Part shown: positions 1 through 5,816 of the stretch, one piece after another
How positions within the stretch are numbered: the stretch's first letter is position 1
How the letters are laid out: each line of letters opens with the position of its first letter
Notes under the pieces: generated by a model
Databases searched by the model: none
Told to the model about the DNA's origin: nothing
The model's input: the letters and a program-made list of their open reading frames with translations, nothing else
Program-made: the position numbers and the translations under genes
Assembly (NCBI GenBank): GCA_964357385.1
Contig: CAYHKW010000017.1
Coordinates: 1-19,364, forward strand
Direction of reading: 5' to 3'
Source of the DNA: JAHFJA01 sp964357385
GTDB lineage: Bacteria; Patescibacteriota; Patescibacteriia; JACQRZ01
DNA: 19,364 bases

Positions 1-32
1 AGCTTGATCTCCCTTAAGGAGGTACTCTCTAA

Positions 33-332
33 GAAATCTTTGTTGCTATAAAAAAGCATGGTGGTTTCATACTCCCCTCCGAAGCTGGTCCTGCTTTGAG
101 AAATCAATACACAGATCAGCCTAAAGGAGAATATTTGAGGATCGCTATGGATCCAATTACTGATTCTGGTGGGGATCCGTGCGTTTTCCGCGTGGGTTGC
201 AGCGCTGTCGGCGGGTGTTGGCTCTTTACGGACTGCTTCGATGCCGACTACGTTTGGGATCCTGGCAGTGTGTGGGTGTTTGGTTGCTGCGAAGAAATTA
301 GCGCTGAGGATTTTGAAACTAAGGTTTCCTGA
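33..332 (+). CDS. DGR target protein, C-terminal part with variable repeat (partial or frame-disrupted)
   Basis: The frame is open from 33 (a stop lies at 30-32) to the TGA at 330-332. It has no good start: the first candidates are TTG at 96 and ATG at 148, and DGR variable regions normally sit at the end of a longer protein. The residues before the VR (ILPSEAGPALRNQY, then PKGEYLRIAMDPITDS) look like conserved target-protein sequence. The VR encodes a Cys/Trp-rich segment ending DPGSVWVFGCC, probably a C-type-lectin-like binding surface. In frame 1, positions 1-36 read SLISLKEVLSKK and seem to continue naturally into IFVAIKKHGG of this frame, so a one-base indel near 31-38 may have split the gene. 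An AAGGAGG at 16-22 is more likely Lys-Glu-Val coding than a ribosome site. The ligand and cellular location are unknown. Confidence 0.75.
   Translation, partial: EIFVAIKKHGGFILPSEAGPALRNQYTDQPKGEYLRIAMDPITDSGGDPCVFRVGCSAVGGCWLFTDCFDADYVWDPGSVWVFGCCEEISAEDFETKVS
156..292 (+). repeat. DGR variable repeat (VR)
   Basis: It aligns to the template repeat at 662-796 with a constant offset of 506 and no gaps. Over 156-290, 22 positions differ and every one is A in the template: 13 became G, 7 T and 2 C. None of the 101 non-A template positions differs. The last 22 bases (269-290) have no A in the template and are identical, as expected for the initiation-of-mutagenic-homing (IMH) end. Ten AAC/AAT template codons fall in the target frame, so Asn sites here have become Asp, Cys, Arg, Gly, Ser or Phe. 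Similarity stops within two bases after 290 and at 155. Confidence 0.95.
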
Positions 333-344
333 TCTTTATCACTT

Positions 345-362
345 GGTTCGCGCATGCGAACC
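345..362. other. GC-rich hairpin/cruciform downstream of VR
   Basis: GGTTCGC (345-351) and GCGAACC (356-362) form a perfect 7-bp stem with the 4-base loop GCAT. An outer pair, ACTAAGG (318-324) with CCTTAGT (362-368), could extend or compete with it. It lies about 55 bases after the VR. In the Bordetella phage DGR, a short GC-rich hairpin or cruciform with a 4-base loop downstream of VR promotes target recognition; by position and shape this could be its counterpart. It has no U-tract of its own, and a separate terminator follows. Confidence 0.55.
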
Positions 363-382
363 CTTAGTCCTAAAACTTCAAC

Positions 383-414
383 AAAGTTCTCATTCAAATG
401 ATGAGAACTTTTTT
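383..414 (+). terminator. Intrinsic terminator after the DGR target gene
   Basis: AAAGTTCTCAT (383-393) pairs perfectly with ATGAGAACTTT (401-411) around a 7-base loop, and the T-run continues to 414. It lies about 50 bases after the target stop codon and would end its transcript before the TR region. Confidence 0.85.
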
Positions 415-552
415 ATTTCCTGCAACGCATGCTACGATTGTGTTGGCGATAGGCACATCATGCAAGGGATCATAAGTTTCTTGCGGCCGAAGCCAGTATC
501 CCTTCACTCAGAATATTTCAATGAATACATTGAGATAGCGTGGTGATTGAGA

Positions 553-583
553 TTGTTCAAAAAACAAAGATACTTGGTATATT
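553..583 (+). promoter_or_regulatory. Possible promoter of the TR transcript
   Basis: A TTGTTC box (553-558) and TATATT (578-583) are separated by 19 bases, placing a start site near 590, about 70 bases before TR. The terminator upstream (383-414) means TR needs its own promoter or a distant one. The box match is moderate. The rest of 415-661 shows no other clear feature. Confidence 0.4.
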
Positions 584-661
584 GTGCTGGGCGATTATGA
601 TCGCAGATTCGATTCAGCTTTGGGAACAATCTCAGGCAGTGGTATAGATGGCACAGTATAC

Positions 662-796
662 AATACTGATTCTGATGGGAATCCGAACGTTTTCAACGTG
701 AATTGCAACGATGACGGCGAGTGTTGGCTCAATACGAACTACAACAATGCCGACTACGTTTGGGATCCTGACAATGTGTGGGTGTTTGGTTGCTGC
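662..796 (+). ncRNA. DGR template repeat (TR)
   Basis: This is the unmutated copy of the VR, rich in AAC/AAT codons when read in the target frame (34 adenines in 135 bases, 22 of them changed in the VR). TR RNA is the template that the reverse transcriptase copies with adenine-directed errors. An ORF runs through TR (584-853) but is most simply a by-product of TR matching the target's reading frame. The RNA probably extends beyond 796 toward the avd/RT side, as the TR-RT spacer of DGRs usually forms part of the active RNA; its ends cannot be fixed from sequence. Confidence 0.93.
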
Positions 797-845
797 AACT
801 CTCTTCATTTCTCTCTCTTCTTTATGTCGGGAGAGTTTTGTTTTT
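797..845 (+). terminator. Possible terminator just after TR
   Basis: AACTCTC (797-803) can pair with GAGAGTT (831-837) across a 27-base pyrimidine-rich loop, followed by TTGTTTTT. It would end a TR transcript immediately after the repeat, or define a structure in the spacer. The long loop makes it a weak terminator. Confidence 0.35.
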
Positions 846-1113
846 GCAGCTGACCGTTCCACCCTCCTAGCATCTTGCCGATTTCTTCAAGCGGGAGTGA
901 AAGTGCAGCGTATTTTTTCGTCTCCAGCGATCCTGCTTCCCATAAGACCATGAGCAGGATTTTTATTGTGTCATTTTTCCGAATAGCGATGCGTACCAGC
1001 GGTTGCTTTTCTTCGCGCGACAAAAAGCCTGCAATCGATGTGGCTTCGATCAGTTCGACAAACAGAGTATCGATCCGTAGTCCGATACTATATCGATGGG
1101 TTTTTGGAAGCAC
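805..1113 (-). CDS. avd: Avd-like four-helix-bundle accessory protein of the DGR
   Basis: The protein has the pattern of the Avd / S23 four-helix-bundle family: HRYSIGLRIDTLFVELIEAT near the start, a Lys-rich second helix, then KKYAALSLPLEEIGKMLGGW at the C-terminus, where EIGxMLGGW is the family's most recognisable segment. Avd binds the reverse transcriptase and template RNA in DGRs. It lies between TR and RT on the opposite strand, whereas Avd is usually encoded in the direction of the RT. The GTG at 1113 is the only reasonable start in frame, but family-like sequence (LLPVLQKIKTAYILWHGYYQ) continues upstream in frame to about 1173. The frame closes at 1189-1191 just beyond a nine-C run. 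A one-base-longer run would join it to an ATG at 1220. Confidence 0.75.
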   Translation of the reverse strand: MLPKTHRYSIGLRIDTLFVELIEATSIAGFLSREEKQPLVRIAIRKNDTIKILLMVLWEAGSLETKKYAALSLPLEEIGKMLGGWNGQLQKQNSPDIKKREK

Positions 1114-1177
1114 TTGATAGTATCCGTGCCAGAGGATGTATGCCGTTTTTATTTTTTGCAGGACTGGTAAAAGCTTC

Positions 1178-1186
1178 GGGGGGGGG
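1178..1186. repeat. Homopolymeric G9 (C9) tract between avd and RT
   Basis: Nine consecutive G on the plus strand lie 13 bases before the RT start codon and inside the 5' part of the antisense avd frame. On the minus strand, ten C instead of nine would fuse ATG 1220 (SEIAWHASNST) in frame with the Avd helices. Such tracts are prone to slippage during replication and also to sequencing error. Confidence 0.8.
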
Positions 1187-1199
1187 TACTATTGGAGGC

Positions 1200-2189
1200 A
1201 TGCCAGGCAATTTCACTCATACATTTGAAGATATTATTTCTTTGGAGAATCTGCTTGAGGCGTGGCGGGAATTCCGGAAAGGAAAGTCGTGTCGCAATGA
1301 TGTTCTTGAATTCGAACAGCACCTCATGAGTAATCTCATTGTACTGCATCATGATCTTGACTCAAAACGATACATGCACGGTGCATATAGTGCATTTCGC
1401 ATCAATGATCCCAAACCAAGGGAAATACACAAAGCATCAGTGAGAGATAGAGTGCTTCATCGGGCCTTGTATCGGATATTGTATCCATATTTTGACGTAC
1501 GATTTATCTATGATTCGTATTCATGTAGAGACGGGAAGGGGACACACAAGGCGCTGGATCGGTTTCGCGCGATGGCATATATGGTTTCAAAGAATCATAC
1601 TCGCACTGCCTGGGTGCTCAAGTGCGACATACGTAAGTTTTTTGCATCGATATCGCATGAGGTTTTGATGGAGATATTGAGGAAGCATATCATCGACAAA
1701 GATATTCTACGGCTGTTGCGAACTATTATACGCAGCTTTTCTTCTGTTTCTGGTGTCGGGTTGCCGTTGGGCAATCTTACCTCGCAGGTGTTGGCAAACG
1801 TATACATGGATGAGTTTGACCAATGGATGAAACACAGCCTTCATGCGAGGTATTATATTCGATACGCTGATGATTTTGTGATCTTTTCTGACGATCGCAA
1901 GTGGTTAGAGAGTATTATTCCTGGGATCCAGAATTTTTTATCATCTCGATTGTATTTAAAGCTCCATCCGGATAAATTGTTTCTGAAGACGGTCGCATCG
2001 GGCGTGGATTTCCTTGGTTGGGTGCATTTTCCTGATCATCGCGTCGTACGGACAGCAACAAAGCGGCGGATGATGTCGCGACTCGAGAAATCAGAAGGAA
2101 GCGAAGCACAACTGCAGTCGTATTTAGGATTGTTGGGGCACGGGAATACGAGGAAGATTAGGCAACAAATAACAGACAAAATGTTTTAA
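1200..2189 (+). CDS. DGR reverse transcriptase
   Basis: This 329-residue protein is a complete group-II-like/DGR reverse transcriptase. The fingers and palm motifs appear in order: IHKASVRDRVLHRALYRIL (about 77-95), KCDIRKFF with the first catalytic Asp (143), LPLGNLTSQ (188-196, the DGR [IV]GxxxSQ-type motif), and YADD (222-225) with the catalytic Asp pair. GVDFLGWVHFPDHRVVRTAT follows in the thumb region. There is no maturase or endonuclease domain, as usual for DGR RTs. It reverse-transcribes TR RNA with errors at adenines, normally together with Avd. ATG 1200 was chosen because the conserved N-terminus (YTHTFEDIISLENLLEAW-like) starts there; GGAGG (1194-1198) is too close to be a normal ribosome site. 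The frame is open upstream to 1038, but that stretch is antisense to avd. Confidence 0.95.
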   Translation: MPGNFTHTFEDIISLENLLEAWREFRKGKSCRNDVLEFEQHLMSNLIVLHHDLDSKRYMHGAYSAFRINDPKPREIHKASVRDRVLHRALYRILYPYFDVRFIYDSYSCRDGKGTHKALDRFRAMAYMVSKNHTRTAWVLKCDIRKFFASISHEVLMEILRKHIIDKDILRLLRTIIRSFSSVSGVGLPLGNLTSQVLANVYMDEFDQWMKHSLHARYYIRYADDFVIFSDDRKWLESIIPGIQNFLSSRLYLKLHPDKLFLKTVASGVDFLGWVHFPDHRVVRTATKRRMMSRLEKSEGSEAQLQSYLGLLGHGNTRKIRQQITDKMF

Positions 2190-2212
2190 TCATGGTATTC
2201 TTTTATCTATAA

Positions 2213-2277
2213 TGATATATTATCAAAATAATAACGCTTGACAATATTACCGTATTGCGTTATCATATATATGATAA
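2213..2277 (+). promoter_or_regulatory. higBA promoter with palindromic operators
   Basis: TTGACA (2238-2243) and TATCAT (2261-2266) are spaced by 17 bases. A perfect 18-bp palindrome, TTATCATATATATGATAA (2260-2277), covers the -10 box and the start codon. A second, smaller inverted repeat, TGATA-TAT-TATCA (2213-2225), lies before the -35 box with the same half-sites. This is the arrangement expected for autorepression by HigA. The start site predicted from the -10 box falls at or beside ATG 2271, so the mRNA is probably leaderless. Confidence 0.75.
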
Positions 2278-2552
2278 AAAGTTTTCGAGATAAGGAAACC
2301 GAAATGTTGTTTCACAGAGAAGCTTCTCGCAAGCTTCCTGTTTCAATCCATCGTGTTGCCATGCGGAAATTATGGATGATTGATGCGGCGGTAGAAATAA
2401 GCGATTTACGCGTTCCTCCCGGCAATCATTTAGAAATTTTGAAAGGCAAACGAGCAGGACAGCACAGTATCCGCATCAATAAACAATGGCGCCTGTGCTT
2501 CGTGTGGCGAAGCGGTGATGCTCACGATGTGGAAATCATTGACTATCATTAA
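2271..2552 (+). CDS. higB: HigB-family toxin (RelE/ParE fold mRNA interferase)
   Basis: A 93-residue protein of the HigB / plasmid-maintenance-killer family. It begins with IKSFRDKETEMLF; the core has the family pattern DLRVPPGNHLEILKG (about 45-59), then QHSIRINKQWRLCFVW, and it ends in VEIIDYH. HigB toxins cleave mRNA at translating ribosomes. The toxin-first order, 13 bases before the antitoxin, matches higBA. ATG 2271 was chosen over an upstream in-frame start because a strong promoter ends right before it, which implies a leaderless message. The gene appears intact. Confidence 0.88.
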   Translation: MIKSFRDKETEMLFHREASRKLPVSIHRVAMRKLWMIDAAVEISDLRVPPGNHLEILKGKRAGQHSIRINKQWRLCFVWRSGDAHDVEIIDYH

Positions 2553-2565
2553 ACCTCCTGGCTAT

Positions 2566-2865
2566 ATGGCAAAAAAAATACTACCCATCCATCCTGGTGA
2601 AATACTCAACGAGGAATTTTTGTTGCCTCTTGAGATCACTCAATATCGTGTAGCAAAGGATATTTCCGTCCCTGCACGGCGTATCAACGAAATCGTGCAT
2701 GGGCAGAGATCTATTACTGCAGATACCGCCCTTCGTCTGGGACGATATTTTGGTGTGAGCGCGCAGTTTTGGTTAAACTTGCAGTCTCGGTACGATTTGG
2801 AAACAGAGCTCGACAAGCTTTCGCATACGCTTATGCAAGAGGTAAAAGTACTTCATGCGGTTTAG
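2566..2865 (+). CDS. higA: HigA-family antitoxin (XRE helix-turn-helix)
   Basis: A 99-residue HigA/VapI-type antitoxin. It starts with the family signature HPGEILNEEFLLPLEITQ (9-26), followed by a helix-turn-helix (about 25-62: YRVAKDISVPARRINEIVHG) and the characteristic FGVSAQFWLNLQSRYDLE (62-79). HigA neutralises HigB and represses its own promoter; the palindromes at 2213-2225 and 2260-2277 are the likely binding sites. ATG 2566 gives the expected N-terminus, and the in-frame upstream sequence overlaps higB. The length is normal for the family. Confidence 0.9.
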   Translation: MAKKILPIHPGEILNEEFLLPLEITQYRVAKDISVPARRINEIVHGQRSITADTALRLGRYFGVSAQFWLNLQSRYDLETELDKLSHTLMQEVKVLHAV

Positions 2866-2867
2866 GT

Positions 2868-2900
2868 GTCAATATTGACTATTTTGCTTTTTAGTATGAT
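2868..2900 (+). promoter_or_regulatory. Possible promoter/operator before mntA
   Basis: GTCAATATTGAC (2868-2879) is a perfect 12-bp palindrome that includes a TTGACT -35-like box (2875-2880). TATGAT lies at 2895-2900, but the spacing is only 14 bases, so the promoter is uncertain. The palindrome suggests regulation. Confidence 0.4.
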
Positions 2901-2910
2901 ACTTGTGAAT

Positions 2911-3198
2911 ATGAGCAACACTATCGTCAACATACAAAAAACAATACTTCCTCTCCTTCGTCGCGAGGGAGTGCTTCGTTCTGCCATATTTGGCTCGTTT
3001 GCCCGAGGCGAAGAAAACGAGAATAGCGATGTTGATATATTGGTGCAGTTTCCTTCGGGAAAGTCGTTGCTGGACTTGGTTAGTCTTGAGCATGAGCTTG
3101 AGAATGCTCTGGGGCGGAAAGTTGATGTTGTGACATATGGATCGGTCAACCCTCGGCTAAAGGAATATATTGATCGTGATGCCATTCAAATATTATGA
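2911..3198 (+). CDS. mntA: MntA-type minimal nucleotidyltransferase (antitoxin)
   Basis: A 95-residue minimal nucleotidyltransferase. It carries the pol-beta-type motif GSFARGEENENSDVDILV, with GS at 28-29 and the metal-binding Asp pair at 40 and 42; a third acidic residue is likely in KVDVVTYG. MntA proteins inactivate HEPN toxins (HepT) by adenylylating them. ATG 2911 begins the conserved region; an in-frame upstream start at 2866 would cover the promoter. Its TGA overlaps the ATG of the hepT remnant by four bases, the normal layout of a mntA-hepT pair. Since the toxin is broken, this antitoxin may be a relic or may act on another HEPN protein. Confidence 0.88.
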   Translation: MSNTIVNIQKTILPLLRREGVLRSAIFGSFARGEENENSDVDILVQFPSGKSLLDLVSLEHELENALGRKVDVVTYGSVNPRLKEYIDRDAIQIL

Positions 3199-3308
3199 AC
3201 AAGGATCCCCTTATCTATGTTGGCCACATAATGGATCTTGATTTGTTGTGGGAGACGGTGGGGTCGGATATCCCGATTCTTAAAAAGGCGATTATTGATC
3301 TACAGTAA
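3195..3308 (+). pseudogene. hepT: HepT-type HEPN toxin remnant with large internal deletion
   Basis: Only 37 residues remain. The first 12, MNKDPLIYVGHI, match the usual N-terminus of DUF86/HepT proteins. The remainder, MDLDLLWETVGSDIPILKKAI, matches their C-terminal helix, where the family typically reads GVDLxLVWxxVxxDLPxLKxxI. About 75 central residues, including the RNase motif Rx4-6H, are missing, and the two ends are joined in frame. The ATG overlaps the mntA stop. The product cannot be a working RNase. The family comparison is from memory and not from an alignment. Confidence 0.75.
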
Positions 3309-3321
3309 AAGAAAAAGATTG

Positions 3322-3861
3322 ATGTCTTTGCAAATGACTTTTTTTAATATTTACAAAAAACCGCTGTACTGGCTGATCACTCTAGGAGTCGCTCTTTTGT
3401 ATGTGCTCATTGCGATTTGGATACCCCAGTGGAGCTTGATTGACTATACGTTGTTCAAATCAACATTTACTGCTTCACAAAAAATTCACATTCTCTATGA
3501 GACATTGGGATGGTTCGTAACGGCAAACACGCTCACGTCTCAAATACTCACTATTGTTATTGCACTACTCGCAGGAATCAATGTTGCGCTGCTCGTACAT
3601 TATGTATCTCGGCGTGTACGGATTGTGCGTACCGGAGGGGTGGGTGCCATAGCGTTAGTTTTGAGCATTTTTGGCGTTGGGTGCGGGGCGTGCGGTTCGG
3701 TCATACTCTCAAGCCTGTTTGGATTGACGGTGGCGACGGGTATCGCCGGTTTTTTGCCGCTCAAAGGACTTGAGTTCAGCTTGCTTAGTATCGTCATTTT
3801 GATAGGATCAATAGTATATAGTGCGCATTTGATCCAGCAGCCTCTAACTTGTAAACCGTAA
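3322..3861 (+). CDS. Multi-pass membrane protein with intramembrane CxxC motif
   Basis: A 179-residue membrane protein with about four or five hydrophobic segments (roughly 14-36, 70-95, 105-118, 128-147, 153-171). The most distinctive element is GVGCGACGSV, a CxxC pair (C121, C124) next to a hydrophobic helix. I do not recognise the family by name, though membrane proteins with a GCGACGS motif occur in CPR genomes. It lies two bases before dsbB and near a DsbA-like gene, so a role in thiol redox transfer is possible but inferred from context. ATG 3322 was chosen; ATG 3334 is an alternative. The ORF is open further upstream across the hepT remnant, which is probably not coding for this protein. 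Confidence 0.75.
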   Translation: MSLQMTFFNIYKKPLYWLITLGVALLYVLIAIWIPQWSLIDYTLFKSTFTASQKIHILYETLGWFVTANTLTSQILTIVIALLAGINVALLVHYVSRRVRIVRTGGVGAIALVLSIFGVGCGACGSVILSSLFGLTVATGIAGFLPLKGLEFSLLSIVILIGSIVYSAHLIQQPLTCKP

Positions 3862-3863
3862 TT

Positions 3864-4454
3864 ATGGACATAAAACAACTTACCGCGATTGTCATGCAGA
3901 TTCTTTCGATTCTTACGTTATTAGGAGGCATCTGGTCTATCATTACAATTCTTTTGTTGATTGTGCAGTGCATCAGACGAAAGTCTCCTATTGCGCTTAT
4001 TGAGAAATATGTACGGTTTTGTGGATCAAAAGCATATCTTGGGAGTTTTATCGTTGCGCTACTTGCAATGTCCGGCAGCTTATATTTTTCAGACATCGCT
4101 CTCTATAAGCCGTGCGTTCTTTGCTGGTACCAGCGCATCTTAATGTATCCGCAGGTTGCATTATTGCTGGTCTCACTCATACAGCGTACTCGTACGATTA
4201 CCGCCCACATTCTGACGCTGTCAGGGATCGGTGCAGTCATTGCGGCATTTCATTATTACGAACAGATTACTAATACCCAAATCGTACCCTGCGGTATCGT
4301 TGGTATGTCAGCATCATGTTCTGAAAAGTTTTTCATGCAATTTGGATACATCACCATCCCGATGATGGCACTGACTGCGTTTGTGATGATTATATTGTTG
4401 ATGATCATGTCAAAATGCGCTACAAAAAATACAAAGCCTATCGCAACGGTGTAA
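3864..4454 (+). CDS. dsbB: Disulfide bond formation protein DsbB
   Basis: A 196-residue inner-membrane protein of the DsbB family. The first periplasmic pair is in YKPCVLCWYQRILMYP (C84, C87), an almost canonical DsbB motif with the quinone-site region. The second pair is C143 (VPCGIVG) and C152 (SASCSEKF). DsbB reoxidises DsbA and passes electrons to quinone. It carries an extra hydrophobic N-terminal segment (about 10-36) before the usual first helix. It follows the CxxC membrane protein by two bases and precedes the metallopeptidase by one, so the three are probably one operon, with a DsbA-like partner at 5119-5775. Confidence 0.93.
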   Translation: MDIKQLTAIVMQILSILTLLGGIWSIITILLLIVQCIRRKSPIALIEKYVRFCGSKAYLGSFIVALLAMSGSLYFSDIALYKPCVLCWYQRILMYPQVALLLVSLIQRTRTITAHILTLSGIGAVIAAFHYYEQITNTQIVPCGIVGMSASCSEKFFMQFGYITIPMMALTAFVMIILLMIMSKCATKNTKPIATV

Positions 4455-4455
4455 T

Positions 4456-5046
4456 ATGAGGTGGCCTGGTACGCCTACGCCCATCCGTGAAGAAGGAATA
4501 CTTGAAATACAAGGACGGGTGGTGCCCTATGTCATGGCAACCCATCGCCAGGCGCGACGGATCAAATTAGCTATAGCGGGCGATGGTACGTTGAGGATTA
4601 CGATACCGCCCCGGATGGGACGAGAAATGCCGCTCCGATTTGTGGCAAATAATGAAGCGTGGATATGCCAGGCGCTTGAGAAGCGCGAAAATCGAAACCA
4701 TATCGCTCTTCCCACTGACGCACCGTCCCGGAAACACTATGCAATCGCTCGAGCGATCGTGCTTGAAAAAATCCAGTATTTTAATGAGTACTATAACCAT
4801 CCCCACACATCAGTCCGGATAAAAGATATTCGTACCAAATGGGGGAGTTGTTCGTCAAAAGGCAATTTGAATTTCAATTACAAACTGCAATTTTTACCGA
4901 CGCATTTGATCGACTACATTGTGGTGCATGAATTATGCCATCTCAAACAGCTTAATCATGGAAAGGAATTTTGGAATTTGGTGATCCAGTGCATTCCCGA
5001 TGCGCATGACCGCAAAAAAGAGTTATTAAAGACGCAAGTGTACTAA
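4456..5046 (+). CDS. YgjP-like metal-dependent hydrolase (DUF45, zincin-type)
   Basis: A 196-residue protein of the YgjP/DUF45 family. The zinc motif is HELCH (158-162), with a third ligand at H168 in NHGKEFW. It is preceded by the family signature RIKDIRTKWGSCSSKGNLNFN (about 121-141) and followed by a short C-terminal helix. Members are soluble and share the zincin fold with SprT; the physiological substrate is unclear in most bacteria. It begins one base after dsbB's stop and is probably co-transcribed with it. The N-terminus contains a beta-rich segment (about 14-52) typical of the family. The gene looks intact. Confidence 0.9.
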   Translation: MRWPGTPTPIREEGILEIQGRVVPYVMATHRQARRIKLAIAGDGTLRITIPPRMGREMPLRFVANNEAWICQALEKRENRNHIALPTDAPSRKHYAIARAIVLEKIQYFNEYYNHPHTSVRIKDIRTKWGSCSSKGNLNFNYKLQFLPTHLIDYIVVHELCHLKQLNHGKEFWNLVIQCIPDAHDRKKELLKTQVY

Positions 5047-5057
5047 GTGCCCACAAT

Positions 5058-5086
5058 TTGTCCTTTTCTGTTCTTTGGCTTATGAT
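5058..5086 (+). promoter_or_regulatory. Promoter of the DsbA-like gene
   Basis: TTGTCC (5058-5063) and TATGAT (5081-5086) are separated by exactly 17 bases in the intergenic gap, predicting a start near 5093 and a leader of about 25 bases before ATG 5119. Confidence 0.6.
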
Positions 5087-5118
5087 ACTTCAAGATTATC
5101 TGTAACTTCTTTGTTATT

Positions 5119-5775
5119 ATGTCATCAAATCTTAAACAAATCGCGCTGTGGATTCTCGGTGCTCTGGTGGTCCTTGGCATTATTATTGGTATTGCTATTG
5201 CAACGACGCCAAATGGAGCGAGTAGCACGCCTCCGGTGAGTAATGACACGCTGCCTGTTGCTGGTGACTGGCTCAAGGGATCAAAAGATGCCAAAGTGCA
5301 AGTTATCGAATACAGTGATTTGCAGTGTCCGGCATGTTCAGGATATGACCGTAACATAAAGCAGCTGACTGCTGAATTTGGCGACAAGATCGGCTTTACT
5401 TACCGCCATTTCCCATTGAAATCAATCCACAAAAATGCAGAACGCGCTTCATGGGCAGCAGAAGCAGCGGGTAGCCAGGGCAAGTTTTGGGAAATGCATG
5501 ACAAGCTGTTTGATACCCAATCCCAGTGGTCAGATGAAAGCGATCCACTCAACCGATTTATCGGATATGCCAAAGATTTAGGCCTTGATGAGAACAAATT
5601 CAAGACAGATTTTAATTCTTCTTCGCTCCACGACAAAGTGAATGCGCAACTCGCAGCAGGTGAACGCGCAGGAGTTGATGCAACCCCCACATTGTTTCTC
5701 AATGGAAAAAAGATCGAACTCCCTCGTTCATATAATGATTTGAAGAATCTCGTTCAAGCAGCACTTGATCAGTAA
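5119..5775 (+). CDS. Membrane-anchored DsbA-like thiol-disulfide oxidoreductase
   Basis: A 218-residue protein with an N-terminal signal anchor (about 8-29), a short Ser/Pro/Thr-rich linker, and a thioredoxin fold with the inserted helical domain of the DsbA/DsbG-like (Thioredoxin_4) family. The active site is CPAC (C70, C73) in EYSDLQCPAC; the cis-Pro loop is ATPTLFLNG (P190). It would oxidise cysteines of exported proteins and be reoxidised by DsbB encoded 0.7 kb upstream. It has its own promoter. The Cys-rich DGR target and the Cys-rich acidic protein are possible substrates by composition only; their location is unknown. Confidence 0.92.
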   Translation: MSSNLKQIALWILGALVVLGIIIGIAIATTPNGASSTPPVSNDTLPVAGDWLKGSKDAKVQVIEYSDLQCPACSGYDRNIKQLTAEFGDKIGFTYRHFPLKSIHKNAERASWAAEAAGSQGKFWEMHDKLFDTQSQWSDESDPLNRFIGYAKDLGLDENKFKTDFNSSSLHDKVNAQLAAGERAGVDATPTLFLNGKKIELPRSYNDLKNLVQAALDQ

Positions 5776-5816
5776 TACGCTTGGTAGTTGAAACGAAACT
5801 AATGGGTGTGATGTTT

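Larger units (their letters stand above)
33..2189. mobile_element. Diversity-generating retroelement (DGR) locus
   Basis: The locus contains all the parts of a DGR: a target ORF with a C-terminal variable repeat, a template repeat 506 bp downstream, an Avd-like accessory gene on the other strand, and a reverse transcriptase with the DGR-type LPLGxxxSQ and YADD motifs. DGRs copy TR RNA with adenine-specific errors and replace VR with the product, so the target protein is rewritten while TR stays intact. The VR/TR comparison (22 differences, all at TR adenines) shows that this has happened in this lineage. The order is target, TR, avd (antisense), RT. The left edge is limited by the window, so the N-terminal part of the target may lie outside. 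Confidence 0.95.

Noticed and set aside
16..22. AAGGAGG as a ribosome binding site
   Set aside because: No start codon lies at proper distance in the target frame; the bases read as Lys-Glu-Val in a plausible protein frame.
169..546. Overlapping ORF across VR and the terminator
   Set aside because: It runs in another frame through the VR, the hairpin and the terminator and has no recognisable protein sequence.
584..853. ORF through the template repeat as a protein gene
   Set aside because: It mirrors the VR reading frame because TR is its copy; it has no good start and ends in the pyrimidine-rich spacer.
875..1117. Plus-strand ORF opposite avd
   Set aside because: It is the antisense of a recognisable four-helix-bundle protein and has low-complexity Ser-rich composition.
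1038..1199. Longer N-terminus of the reverse transcriptase
   Set aside because: The upstream open frame is antisense to avd and passes through the G9 tract; the conserved RT N-terminus begins near ATG 1200.
3238..3321. Longer start for the CxxC membrane protein
   Set aside because: The upstream open frame covers the hepT remnant in another frame and adds a charged segment without family support.
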